This document shows, piece after piece, positions 1 through 7,836 of a DNA stretch of 64,000 nt. The stretch is from Gallintestinimicrobium propionicum. GTDB taxonomy: Bacteria; Bacillota; Clostridia; Lachnospirales; Lachnospiraceae. How positions within the stretch are numbered: the stretch's first letter is position 1; every line of letters begins with the position of its first letter. Both the position numbers and the translations under genes were made by a program. The notes beneath the pieces were generated by a model. That model had not been told where the DNA came from, made no database searches, and worked only from the letters and a program-made list of their open reading frames with translations. Location of the stretch: positions 132,889 through 196,888 of the forward strand of contig NZ_JAOQJY010000005.1 of assembly GCF_025567525.1 (NCBI RefSeq), in the 5' to 3' direction.

Positions 1-116
1 GCCTGCGGAATAGGGATTAAAATGCGGGACGCAGCGGCAGTGCCTGTATGCAGTATCTGCATGAAGACGGATTTTATACCCGGCGCGAAGCAAAACGTCC
101 GGTCGGTTGGAGCATG
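1..116 (+). other. possible 3' end of an upstream gene
   Basis: Frame +1 is open from the window edge to a TGA at 114-116; the other two forward frames stop within 20 bases. The 37 visible residues match no family I know. It may be the tail of a gene that begins outside the window, or non-coding sequence. Confidence 0.2.
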
Positions 117-151
117 AACAGCGCCGCAGACAGCGGCAGAATGGGAGTATC

Positions 152-928
152 ATGGAATTAAGACCCTGTATTGACATTCATAACGGCAAGGTAAAGCAGC
201 TGGTGGGCGGCAGCATTCAGGATCAGGGAGACTCTGCGCAGGAGAATTATATTTCCAGCCAGGATGCGGCGTGGTACGCACGCCTGTTTCAGGAAAAGGG
301 CTTGAAAAATGGTCATGTCATCCTGTTAAACAGCAAAGACAGCGCTTATTACGAGCAGACCAGGCAGCAGGCACTTTCTGCGCTGCAGGCATATCCGGGC
401 GGACTGCAGGTCGGCGGCGGGATCACCGCAGAAAATGCCCGGGAGTATTTGGATGCAGGTGCATCCCATGTCATTGTGACATCCTATGTATTTCGAAATG
501 GTGATATTTCATTTGAAAATCTGAACCGCATGATGGATGCTGTCGGCAAAAAGCGTCTGGTTCTGGATCTGAGCTGCCGCAAGAAAGACGGGAAGTATTA
601 TATCGTGACGGATCGCTGGCAAACTTATACGAGGGTCGCGCTTTCGGAAGAAATTCTGACGATGCTGTCTTCTTTCTGCGATGAATTTCTGATTCACGGA
701 GTGGATGTGGAGGGGAAACGCAGCGGAATCGAGCAGGAGCTGATCGGGTTGCTGGGAAGATGGAACCGGATTCCGATCACCTACGCCGGAGGTATCCGCA
801 GTCTGGAAGATATCGAACAGATTCGAAAAGCCGGACAGAATAAAATTCATGTCACAGTCGGCAGCGCTCTGGACTTGTACGGCGGAGACCTGCTGTTTGA
901 AAAAGTGCTGGCGGCGTGTGAACAGTAA
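152..928 (+). CDS. hisA: HisA-type phosphoribosyl-formimino-AICAR-phosphate isomerase, eukaryote-like subtype
   Basis: Predicted (beta/alpha)8-barrel isomerase of histidine biosynthesis, converting ProFAR to PRFAR in the cytosol (258 aa). The N-terminus MELRPCIDIHNGKVKQLVGG carries the first catalytic Asp. GHVILLN, LQVGGGIT, LVLDLSCRKK and YAGGIRSLEDI are the barrel-strand motifs. The wording is that of the eukaryotic His6-like subfamily, which also occurs in some Clostridia, rather than of classical bacterial HisA. I chose ATG 152, preceded by GGGAG at 143-147; a TTG at 107 would add 15 Arg/Gln-rich residues with no family look. No other his gene lies in the window, so the gene stands alone between the window edge and the Trp transporter leader. 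Family call is firm; pathway role is inferred. Confidence 0.85.
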   Translation: MELRPCIDIHNGKVKQLVGGSIQDQGDSAQENYISSQDAAWYARLFQEKGLKNGHVILLNSKDSAYYEQTRQQALSALQAYPGGLQVGGGITAENAREYLDAGASHVIVTSYVFRNGDISFENLNRMMDAVGKKRLVLDLSCRKKDGKYYIVTDRWQTYTRVALSEEILTMLSSFCDEFLIHGVDVEGKRSGIEQELIGLLGRWNRIPITYAGGIRSLEDIEQIRKAGQNKIHVTVGSALDLYGGDLLFEKVLAACEQ

Positions 929-1028
929 TGATGTAGAGACGCAGTTCGCCTGCGCCATTTGCAAAATCCCGTCTTGGATGCTTCCCGCTGTGCTGCAGGA
1001 GGAAATTGGAAAAATTTCAAACTGGGGA

Positions 1029-1057
1029 TTGACTTTTTGACTGTAGTGAGGTACAGT
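1029..1057 (+). promoter_or_regulatory. sigma-A promoter for the T-box/trp transporter transcript
   Basis: TTGACT (1029-1034), a 17-base spacer and TACAGT (1052-1057), just upstream of the T-box leader. A second TTGACT and a TATAGA lie within the same stretch, so the exact -10 is uncertain. Confidence 0.5.
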
Positions 1058-1074
1058 ATAGAAAACAAAGAGAA

Positions 1075-1331
1075 ACCGATGAGAAAGAGGAGTACTCAGA
1101 GTCGCGAACATTACAGAGAGCTGCAGGCGGTGGGATTGCAGTATGGGAACATTTGAGGAATGGACTTTCGAGGCTGGCCCCGAACCAACAGTAGGTGCCG
1201 GCGGGATCCGGACCCGTTATCCGACCGGCGCATATGATAGTATGTGAACAGAGTGGACTGAAACAGTCAATTTGAGTGGCACCGCGATAATGAAACATTA
1301 CCGTCTCAAGCAAAATGCTTGAGACGGTTTT
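1075..1331 (+). promoter_or_regulatory. T-box riboswitch, tryptophan specifier (UGG)
   Basis: The leader has the ordered T-box landmarks: AGTACTCAGAG and ACAGAGAGCTG in Stem I; the specifier segment GAA-TGG-ACTTTCGAGG, with TGG at 1161-1163 in the specifier position; and the T-box proper, AGTGGCACCGCG (about 1275-1286), which pairs with the uncharged tRNA acceptor end. It finishes in an intrinsic terminator at 1301-1331. By the established mechanism, uncharged tRNA-Trp stabilises the antiterminator so that transcription continues into the ABC transporter. A UGG specifier fits a tryptophan importer, and this is the main evidence for the substrate of the next three genes. Confidence 0.9.
1301..1331 (+). 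terminator. T-box terminator hairpin
   Basis: Perfect 12-bp stem CCGTCTCAAGCA / TGCTTGAGACGG with an AAA loop, followed by TTTT. It lies directly after the T-box sequence and is the conditional terminator of the riboswitch. Confidence 0.9.
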
Positions 1332-1363
1332 CGTTTGTCTGGGAATAAATTCCCAGACAAACG
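1332..1363 (+). repeat. second perfect hairpin after the T-box terminator
   Basis: CGTTTGTCTGGGAAT (1332-1346) and its exact reverse complement (1349-1363) are separated by AA. This 15-bp stem has no U-run after it and abuts the T-box terminator, so it would be made only in read-through RNA. Role unknown; RNA stability or a cleavage site is possible. Confidence 0.75.
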
Positions 1364-1464
1364 AAGCCCTCTGGGCGGGAAGCTTCTCAAGCCACCACAC
1401 TCGCATCCCCTTCCTTTTCTTCTTTGTTTCAATCATCGTTTTTTTAGAAAAGGAGAACAACACA

Positions 1465-2559
1465 ATGAAAAAGAAAGCAATGGCACTTACCGTAGCAGCA
1501 ATGATGGCAGCAGCAATGATCACAGGATGCGGACAGACCGCAGCAACCACTGTTGAGACCGCAGCAGACACAACCGTACAGACAGAAGAGAGCACCGCTG
1601 ATACGGAAAGCACAGCAGCAGATACAGCGGCGGCAGACGGCGAAAGCTACACAATCGGTATTTCCCAGTTCGCAGAGCACGGTTCTCTGGACAACTGCAG
1701 AACCGGTTTTCTGGAAGGCTTAAAAGAAGCGGGCATCGAAGAGGGCGTGAACCTGACTGTTTTGTTTGACAATGCGCAGGCAGACACAGCGACAGCGAGC
1801 ATGATTTCCGATAACTACGTTTCTCAGAAAGTGGATCTGATCTGTGCGATCGCAACTCCGTCCGCAATGAGCGCATACAATTCCTGCCTGGACAGCGATA
1901 TTCCTGTTATTTACACCGCTGTATCCGATCCGGTCAGCGCAGGACTTGCAAAAGAAGATAAGACACCGGAGGGCAACATCACCGGTACTGCAGATACGCT
2001 TCCGGTAGAAGCACAGCTGAAAATGATCCGCGAGGTGCTTCCGGATGCAACAAAGATCGGTATCCTGTATACAACAAGCGAAGCAAACTCTCTGAGCACG
2101 ATTGAAACCTACAAAGAGCTGGCTGACGATTACGGCTTTGAAATCGTAGAATCCGGCATCAATACACTGGCAGACGTCGATATGGCAGCGGCTGACCTCG
2201 CAGCAAAGGTAGACTGCATTTCCAACCTGACAGATAATACCGTAGTACAGGGTCTGCAGACCGTTCTGGCAAAAGCGAGCGCAGCGGGCATCCCGGTATT
2301 TGGTTCTGAAGTAGAACAGGTAAAGAACGGTTGCCTGGCAGCAGAAGGTATCGACTATGTAGCACTTGGCAAACAGACCGGAGCGATGGCAGCAAAGGTA
2401 TTAAAGGGCGAGGCAGAGGCTTCCGACATGCCTTATGAAGCATGCGAGGGTGCAAACCTTTATATTAACACAGAAGTAGCAAGTGATCTTGGCATCACTT
2501 TCCCGGAAAACTACGAAGCGGACGCTGCAGAGGTTTTTGAAACCGTTACAGTAGAATAG
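1465..2559 (+). CDS. trpX: tryptophan ABC transporter substrate-binding lipoprotein
   Basis: 364-aa lipoprotein. Residues 1-22 form a signal peptide ending in the lipobox ITGC, followed by a Thr/Glu/Ala-rich linker (to about 60) and a two-lobed periplasmic-binding fold of the ABC_sub_bind (pfam04392) type starting YTIGISQFAEHGSLD. ATG 1465 has AGGAGA at 1450-1455; an in-frame CTG-type extension at 1315 would sit inside the terminator hairpin and is rejected. It is the first gene of a three-gene importer with permease and ATPase directly downstream, under a Trp-specific T-box. This family with that regulation has been described as TrpXYZ in Firmicutes. Substrate is inferred from the riboswitch rather than from the protein. 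Confidence 0.85.
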   Translation: MKKKAMALTVAAMMAAAMITGCGQTAATTVETAADTTVQTEESTADTESTAADTAAADGESYTIGISQFAEHGSLDNCRTGFLEGLKEAGIEEGVNLTVLFDNAQADTATASMISDNYVSQKVDLICAIATPSAMSAYNSCLDSDIPVIYTAVSDPVSAGLAKEDKTPEGNITGTADTLPVEAQLKMIREVLPDATKIGILYTTSEANSLSTIETYKELADDYGFEIVESGINTLADVDMAAADLAAKVDCISNLTDNTVVQGLQTVLAKASAAGIPVFGSEVEQVKNGCLAAEGIDYVALGKQTGAMAAKVLKGEAEASDMPYEACEGANLYINTEVASDLGITFPENYEADAAEVFETVTVE

Positions 2560-2591
2560 AAGGACAGAAAGAAAAAGCAGGAGGTTCTGAC

Positions 2592-3509
2592 ATGGAACTG
2601 GTCATCAGTACACTCGAACAGGGTATGATCTACGGGATCATGGCGCTGGGAGTATATATCACTTATAAAATACTGGATTTCCCGGATCTGACGGTAGACG
2701 GCAGCTTTCCGATGGGAGCAGCGATTACGGCAGTCATGATTACAAATGGGGTTCCTGCAATTCTTACGCTTCCGGTGTGTTTCCTTGTAGGAGCGCTGGC
2801 AGGTGTACTGACTGGTCTGATCCATGTAAAACTCAAGGTAAGAGACCTGCTGAGCGGCATCATTATGATGACCGCTCTTTACACCGTCAATTTGCGGATC
2901 GCAGGCAGGGCGAACCTTCCGTTTTATAAAGAAGTAACTGTATTTGATAATAGTCTGGTCAACGGAATCTGCCAGGGAGCACTGGCGTCCTGGAAAATCG
3001 TACTCGTGATGGTTGTCATTACAGTTGCGGTAAAAGTGCTTTTAGACGCTTATCTAAAAACCGGATCCGGCTTTCTGCTCCGCGCAGTTGGCGATAACGC
3101 GTCGATTGTAACGGCGATGGGACGTGACCGTGGTAAAGTAAAAATTCTCGGACTTGCAATTGCAAACGGTCTGGTTACGTTGAGCGGATGCCTGTTTGCA
3201 CAGCAGCAGCGCTGCTTTGAAATTTCGGTCGGAACCGGAACTGTAGTGGTCGGACTTGCGAGTGTAATTATCGGAACGAGTCTGTATCAGAAGTTAGAAG
3301 GAATCGGATCGATTTCCAAGGCGCTTCACAACGTGCGGGTTGGCATGGTAACGTTCAGCGTTGTGATCGGATCAATCCTTTACAAAGCCTGCGTTGCGAT
3401 TGCACTTCGCATGGGATTAAAATCTACAGACTTAAAGCTGATTACGGCGGTACTGTTTTTAGTCATTCTGGTTGTCAGCATGGAACGAAAGGGGCGGAAA
3501 AATGCTTGA
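2592..3509 (+). CDS. trpY: tryptophan ABC transporter permease
   Basis: 305-aa polytopic membrane protein with about eight hydrophobic segments and the BPD_transp_2 (LivH/RbsC-type) permease pattern. YKILDFPDLTVDGSFPMGAA near the N-terminus and the ANGLVTLSGCLFAQQQ region are characteristic of permeases that partner with ABC_sub_bind proteins. GCAGGAGG precedes the ATG at normal spacing. The gene lies 32 bp after the binding protein and its last 8 bases (ATGCTTGA) overlap the ATPase gene, so coupled translation is likely. Expected to form the membrane channel of the Trp importer, probably as a homodimer. Confidence 0.85.
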   Translation: MELVISTLEQGMIYGIMALGVYITYKILDFPDLTVDGSFPMGAAITAVMITNGVPAILTLPVCFLVGALAGVLTGLIHVKLKVRDLLSGIIMMTALYTVNLRIAGRANLPFYKEVTVFDNSLVNGICQGALASWKIVLVMVVITVAVKVLLDAYLKTGSGFLLRAVGDNASIVTAMGRDRGKVKILGLAIANGLVTLSGCLFAQQQRCFEISVGTGTVVVGLASVIIGTSLYQKLEGIGSISKALHNVRVGMVTFSVVIGSILYKACVAIALRMGLKSTDLKLITAVLFLVILVVSMERKGRKNA

Positions 3510-4275
3510 ACTTTCCCATATCGATAAATATTATAATCCGGGCTCAGTCAATGAAATGTGCCTGTTTCAGGATTTTAACCTGACGATTCCAGACAGCCAG
3601 TTCGTGTCGGTGGTCGGCAGCAACGGCTCCGGCAAAACCTCCATGCTGAACCTGATCTGCGGCAGCATTTCGGCGGACGCAGGAAAGGTCATCGTAAACG
3701 GAACTGATATCACCGGTCAGAAAGAATATATGCGCCACCGCAAAATCGGCAGAGTATACCAGAACCCTTCTGCCGGGACGTGCCCGAATATGACGGTGCT
3801 GGAAAATATGGCGGTTGCGGATCTGAAAGAAAAAGGTTACGGATTGAACCGCTGTGTCAGAAAGAGCCGGGAAAATGCGTACCGCGAGATGCTTTCCGGT
3901 CTTGGACTTGGGCTGGAAGACAAGCTGGAAACAAAGGTCGGTTCCCTTTCCGGCGGACAGCGTCAGGTACTGGCGCTTCTGATGGCGACGATGACACCGA
4001 TTGATTTCCTGATTCTGGATGAGCATACGGCGGCACTGGATCCCAGAACAGCGGAAATTGTCATGAAGCTGACGGATCAGATCGTCCGGGAAAAGAAAAT
4101 GACGACGGTTATGGTAACGCACAACCTGCGCTATGCATTGGAATATGGGGACCGTATCCTGATGATGCATCAGGGAAAAATCGTTCTGGATAAAGTTGGG
4201 GAAGAAAAGAATCAGCTCAACACGGACGAGATCATGGGTATTTTCAACCGAATTAGCGTAGAGTGCGGAAACTGA
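3502..4275 (+). CDS. trpZ: tryptophan ABC transporter ATP-binding protein
   Basis: 257-aa ABC ATPase. Walker A GSNGSGKTS (about residue 44), Q-loop YQNPSAGTC, signature LSGGQRQVLALL, Walker B FLILDEHTAALD and switch VMVTHN are all present, so it should be active. The ATG at 3502 overlaps the permease stop by 8 bases and has GGGGCGG upstream; a longer reading from ATG 3472 would add ten residues inside the permease gene. Last gene of the trp importer operon, followed by a strong terminator. Confidence 0.87.
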   Translation: MLELSHIDKYYNPGSVNEMCLFQDFNLTIPDSQFVSVVGSNGSGKTSMLNLICGSISADAGKVIVNGTDITGQKEYMRHRKIGRVYQNPSAGTCPNMTVLENMAVADLKEKGYGLNRCVRKSRENAYREMLSGLGLGLEDKLETKVGSLSGGQRQVLALLMATMTPIDFLILDEHTAALDPRTAEIVMKLTDQIVREKKMTTVMVTHNLRYALEYGDRILMMHQGKIVLDKVGEEKNQLNTDEIMGIFNRISVECGN

Positions 4276-4290
4276 GGCTGTTCGGATCAA

Positions 4291-4345
4291 AAAAAGGCAG
4301 GACAATGAGAGGCAATATCAAAAACTCATTGTCCCGCCTTTTTTT
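4291..4345 (+). terminator. intrinsic terminator of the trp transporter operon
   Basis: AGGCAGGACAATGAG pairs with CTCATTGTCCCGCCT (one A-C mismatch) across a 15-base loop and is followed by a run of T. A-rich sequence on the left arm could let it work on both strands. Confidence 0.85.
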
Positions 4346-4401
4346 ATGGCAATAGATTGTTTACAGAGTTTGCATTCGTATTACTACCGTATTTTTCACC
4401 G

Positions 4402-4430
4402 TTGACGGCGCATGCGCGGGACGATATAAT
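4402..4430 (+). promoter_or_regulatory. sigma-A promoter for the PP2C-kinase pair
   Basis: TTGACG (4402-4407), 17-base spacer, TATAAT (4425-4430): nearly consensus. It lies 175 bp upstream of the phosphatase start, leaving a long leader that contains a copy of the 35-bp palindrome family. Confidence 0.75.
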
Positions 4431-4461
4431 ACGGATATCGAAAGGTTTTTGGGCGTTCTAT

Positions 4462-4496
4462 ACAATAGCGTGTACCCTTGGCGGACATTCTATTGT
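4462..4496. repeat. 35-bp palindromic repeat, copy 1 (degenerate)
   Basis: Begins ACAATAG and ends CTATTGT over exactly 35 bp, the length of the perfect copies at 37976 and 52964. The outer arms pair; the inner part is diverged. It lies in the 5' leader of the PP2C gene. Confidence 0.55.
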
Positions 4497-4604
4497 CCTG
4501 TATAATCGCTGGCGGCGTTCTGTCGCAGGCTGCGGATATTCTGACCGCAGGGAAATTCAAAGAGCAATCATTGTTCCGGTCTTTGGAGAGAGACGGGAGG
4601 ACGG

Positions 4605-5387
4605 ATGGCGTATATCACGTCGTGGTATTGGAATAAAGGAGATTTTCGCAAGGTAAATGAGGATTCTTTTACGCTGCAGCGAGTTCGTGCACGCAAAAAG
4701 GAGCTCATATTTGCTGCGGTTTGCGACGGAATCGGCGGACTGCGGGCAGGAGAATGCGCGAGCGGTCTGGTTGCAGAGCAGCTGACGGAATGGTTTTACC
4801 GGGAAGGTTTTTGGAAAATGCGCTCTCTTTTCTGGACAAAACGGATGAAAAAGCGGGCACTCGACGCGCTTTTAGACATGCAGGAAAAGCTGGAGCGCTG
4901 CGAGCGGGAGGAAAAAATCTGCAGCGGAACGACAGTAACGATGGTGTTTGTTCGCGGACGCAGATTTGTACTGGTGCATCTCGGGGACAGCAGGGCGTAT
5001 CAGCTTTGCCGCAAACGCTGCTTAAATCGGGAAAAACAGACCGGAACCAGGCAGCTTTCACAGGATCATGAAGAGGGCGGCGTGCTGCGCCGCTGCGTCG
5101 GGGCGTTTGGGCTGGAAGTGCCGCAATTGTATACAGGAACGCTGGACGACGGGGACATGCTGTTGTTGTGTACGGACGGATTTTATAAAAAAGCGCCTCC
5201 GGATTTTTTCCGAATCTGCCTGTACGAGGAACGGGAAGCAGGGCAACTGTATCGGCGGCTGAAAGGAATTGGGAGCTTTTTGACGGCCCAGGGGGAAAAG
5301 GACAATATGACAGCGGTACTGATCGGATATGAAAAGGAGGAATCTGTCTGGAAAAAGAACGAAAAATCGGTGAAAAATACATTTTAA
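4605..5387 (+). CDS. PP2C-family Ser/Thr protein phosphatase
   Basis: 260-aa soluble metal-dependent phosphatase. PP2C motifs in order: VNEDSF (about 18-23), VCDGIGG, SGTTVTMVFV, LVHLGDSRAYQL, SQDH, LLLCTDGF and the C-terminal GEKDNMTAVLI. The metal-binding Asp residues are all there, so it should be active. It lacks any membrane segment. GGGAGG upstream sets ATG 4605. The next gene is a Ser/Thr kinase that overlaps it by 40 bp, the usual bacterial arrangement of a phosphatase that reverses its partner kinase. No rsgA, rpe or PASTA kinase lies nearby, so this is not the classical prpC-prkC locus. Substrates cannot be told from sequence. Confidence 0.87.
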   Translation: MAYITSWYWNKGDFRKVNEDSFTLQRVRARKKELIFAAVCDGIGGLRAGECASGLVAEQLTEWFYREGFWKMRSLFWTKRMKKRALDALLDMQEKLERCEREEKICSGTTVTMVFVRGRRFVLVHLGDSRAYQLCRKRCLNREKQTGTRQLSQDHEEGGVLRRCVGAFGLEVPQLYTGTLDDGDMLLLCTDGFYKKAPPDFFRICLYEEREAGQLYRRLKGIGSFLTAQGEKDNMTAVLIGYEKEESVWKKNEKSVKNTF

Positions 5388-6523
5388 AAGGAGAAACAGC
5401 GAGCGGGGGAACCGGAACCGTTTACCGGGCGTATGATCTGCGCCTGCAAAAGATTTGGGCGGCAAAAAAGGTCGGACGGGATTTTCCGATCCGGGAAGAA
5501 TTTACGATGGGAAAGCTGGCAGATTCGGCGTTTCCGGGGATTGTGGATGTAGTAGAACAAGAGGAAGAGCGCTTTTTAATTATGGAATGGATTGAGGGGG
5601 AAACGCTGGCGGCGCAGATGGAACGAGACGGCGCCTTTGCAGAAGAAACGGTGATCGAGATCGGGATCTGTCTGGCAAAAGCGATTCAGAAGCTTCACCA
5701 GATGCAGCCACCGCTTTTGTATTTGGACTGCAAGCCGTCAAATGTGATGAAGGATTCCGATGGAAAAATCAGGCTGATCGATTTTGGCAGCGCGCTGGAA
5801 GCGCATACACCCGTGACAAAAGGCATTTCCGCGAGTCCTGGCTATGCGGCACCGGAGCAGCTGAGCCGGGAAATCGAAAAGCGCTGTGTGGATGTCCGGA
5901 CAGATGTGTTCGGTCTGGGACGGACACTGTATGCGCTTTTGTGCGGGGCAGACCTTTCCAGACCGCCTTATGCGTTTGCGTCCCTGAAAAGCCGCTGTCC
6001 GCAGGTTGGCGATGAGCTGGAACAGATTATCATGCGTGCCACAGCCAGGGAGCCGGAAGCACGGTTTCAGACGATGGAGGCTTTTTTGCAGGTGCTTTTG
6101 GCGTTGCAGGAGGCTTGCACGGTAGATGATACAGGAAAGAAAGCACCGTTTTGGCAAAAAGTGCGTCGGAAGAAGACGGCGGACTGTGAAGTGCTGCAGA
6201 GCGTTCTCAGGACGGCAAAACCGCCGGGGAGGTGGATGTTTGCACTGCTGGCGGCGGTTCTGATGCTGCAGGGGGCGACCGTAGCTGCGAAGGCGGCAGG
6301 CGTAGATCGTGCAGCCGGTAAAATTCCGATCACCCTGCGGGATAGCAGTCTGCGAAAGCTCCTGATAAAAGAAAATGCCGCACTGTATACAGAAAAGCCG
6401 GTGTTTCTGGAATTAAACCCAAACACCCTTGGATGCGGGGACGAGGTGCGGGTTATGCTGAGTCTGTACAGTAGAAACGAAAAAATCGGAGAGTATGAGC
6501 TTGTGATGGGGCAGAAGCGCTGA
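5348..6523 (+). CDS. membrane Ser/Thr protein kinase, CTG start proposed
   Basis: Hanks-type kinase of 391 aa if begun at CTG 5348. The frame opens after a TGA at 5330-5332 and contains no ATG, GTG or TTG before ATG 5507, yet the bases before 5507 encode GETASGGTGTVYRAYD (Gly-rich loop) and IWAAKKV (ATP lysine). CTG 5348 sits 7 bases after AGGAGG (5335-5340). Later motifs: YLDCKPSN (catalytic loop, with LDC replacing HRD's HR), LIDFGSA, GYAAPEQ. A membrane helix near residues 294-315 is followed by about 75 extracellular residues without PASTA repeats. Starting at 5507 would delete the ATP-binding loop. It forms a pair with the upstream PP2C. Confidence 0.8.
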   Translation: MEKERKIGEKYILKGETASGGTGTVYRAYDLRLQKIWAAKKVGRDFPIREEFTMGKLADSAFPGIVDVVEQEEERFLIMEWIEGETLAAQMERDGAFAEETVIEIGICLAKAIQKLHQMQPPLLYLDCKPSNVMKDSDGKIRLIDFGSALEAHTPVTKGISASPGYAAPEQLSREIEKRCVDVRTDVFGLGRTLYALLCGADLSRPPYAFASLKSRCPQVGDELEQIIMRATAREPEARFQTMEAFLQVLLALQEACTVDDTGKKAPFWQKVRRKKTADCEVLQSVLRTAKPPGRWMFALLAAVLMLQGATVAAKAAGVDRAAGKIPITLRDSSLRKLLIKENAALYTEKPVFLELNPNTLGCGDEVRVMLSLYSRNEKIGEYELVMGQKR

Positions 6524-6647
6524 TGCGAAAAAGGTGCAGGGGCTTCCTTAAACCGGATGCATTTCGGGTGATGCACAGCTGTAGCGAGACGGCATTTTCG
6601 GGAGAAGTCTGCACGTCGGGCAGCAAAATTCGTTCGCCGGAAACCGA

Positions 6648-6676
6648 TTGCACTGCCTGTGGGGAAGTGTTAAAAT
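6648..6676 (+). promoter_or_regulatory. sigma-A promoter for ispG-polC
   Basis: TTGCAC (6648-6653), 17-base spacer, TAAAAT (6671-6676), 58 bp upstream of ispG. It supplies a local promoter for genes that in relatives are read through from rseP. Confidence 0.65.
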
Positions 6677-6733
6677 AAAAATAACTGGGCTTTTGAACAA
6701 AAAGAACGCGGAAGCGATAAAACGGAGGGCATT

Positions 6734-7795
6734 ATGTACAGAGATCATACCAAAGTCGTAAAAATTGGAAACCGTGTAATCGGAGGCGGCAATCCGATCT
6801 TGATTCAGTCGATGACCAACACGCCGACCGAGGATGTGGCGGCGACGGTTGCGCAGATTCACAGACTGGAAGAGGTTGGTTGTGAAATTATCCGCTGCAC
6901 CGTACCGACGCTGGAAGCTGCGAAAGCGATTTCTGAGATCAGAAAGCAGATTTCCATTCCGTTGGTTGCAGACATTCATTTCGATTATAAGATGGCAATC
7001 GCCGCGATGGAAAACGGAGCGGATAAAATCCGGATCAATCCCGGAAACATCGGCGGTGCAGACCGTGTAGCGGAAGTAGTGCGTGTTGCAAGGGAACGCA
7101 ATATTCCGATCCGTGTCGGCGTAAACAGCGGTTCCCTCGAAAAAGATCTTGTAGAAAAATATCATGGCGTAACGGCAGAGGGGATTGTAGAGAGTGCGCT
7201 GGATAAGGTGCATATGATCGAAGACCTTGGCTATGACAACCTGGTTATCAGCATCAAGTCCTCCGATGTTATGATGTGCGTGCATGCGCATGAGCTGCTG
7301 GCAGGAAAGACACCTTATCCGCTGCATGTCGGCATTACGGAATCCGGTACGGTTCTTTCCGGTAATATCAAGTCTGCGATTGGTCTGGGACTGATTTTAA
7401 ATCAGGGAATCGGCGATACGATCCGTGTATCCCTGACAGGGGACGTTGTAGAAGAGATCAAATCTGCGAAGCTGATTTTGCGGACGCTTGGACTGCGCAA
7501 AGGCGGTATTGAGGTTGTCAGCTGTCCGACCTGCGGACGCACGAAGATCGACCAGATCAGCCTCGCGAATCAGGTAGAAGCGCTTGCAGCGCAGTTCCCG
7601 AACCTGGATATCAAGGTTGCAGTCATGGGCTGTGTCGTAAACGGACCCGGCGAAGCAAAGGAAGCGGACCTGGGTATTGCAGGCGGCATCGGGGAAGGTC
7701 TGCTGATCAAAAAAGGGCAGATCATCCGCAAGATTCCGGAGGCAGAATTTATTCCGACTCTGCGGTATGAACTGGAGCACTGGAACGAACAGTAA
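6734..7795 (+). CDS. ispG: 4-hydroxy-3-methylbut-2-enyl-diphosphate synthase (MEP pathway)
   Basis: 353-aa cytosolic [4Fe-4S] enzyme making HMBPP from MEcPP in non-mevalonate isoprenoid synthesis. The N-terminal barrel starts with RDHTKVVKIGNRVIGGGNPILIQSMTNTPT-type sequence. The C-terminal Fe-S half has the ligands CPTCGRTK (about C264 and C267) and MGCVVNGPGEAKEAD (about C299, with the active-site Glu). Length is typical of the short bacterial form. CGGAGGG precedes the ATG. In many Clostridia dxr-rseP-ispG-polC are contiguous; here dxr and rseP are 45 kb downstream and ispG has its own promoter. Confidence 0.93.
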   Translation: MYRDHTKVVKIGNRVIGGGNPILIQSMTNTPTEDVAATVAQIHRLEEVGCEIIRCTVPTLEAAKAISEIRKQISIPLVADIHFDYKMAIAAMENGADKIRINPGNIGGADRVAEVVRVARERNIPIRVGVNSGSLEKDLVEKYHGVTAEGIVESALDKVHMIEDLGYDNLVISIKSSDVMMCVHAHELLAGKTPYPLHVGITESGTVLSGNIKSAIGLGLILNQGIGDTIRVSLTGDVVEEIKSAKLILRTLGLRKGGIEVVSCPTCGRTKIDQISLANQVEALAAQFPNLDIKVAVMGCVVNGPGEAKEADLGIAGGIGEGLLIKKGQIIRKIPEAEFIPTLRYELEHWNEQ

Positions 7796-7836
7796 TCGTT
7801 TTTGGTGTAAAAGTATTTACGAAAATGGAGAGTAAA

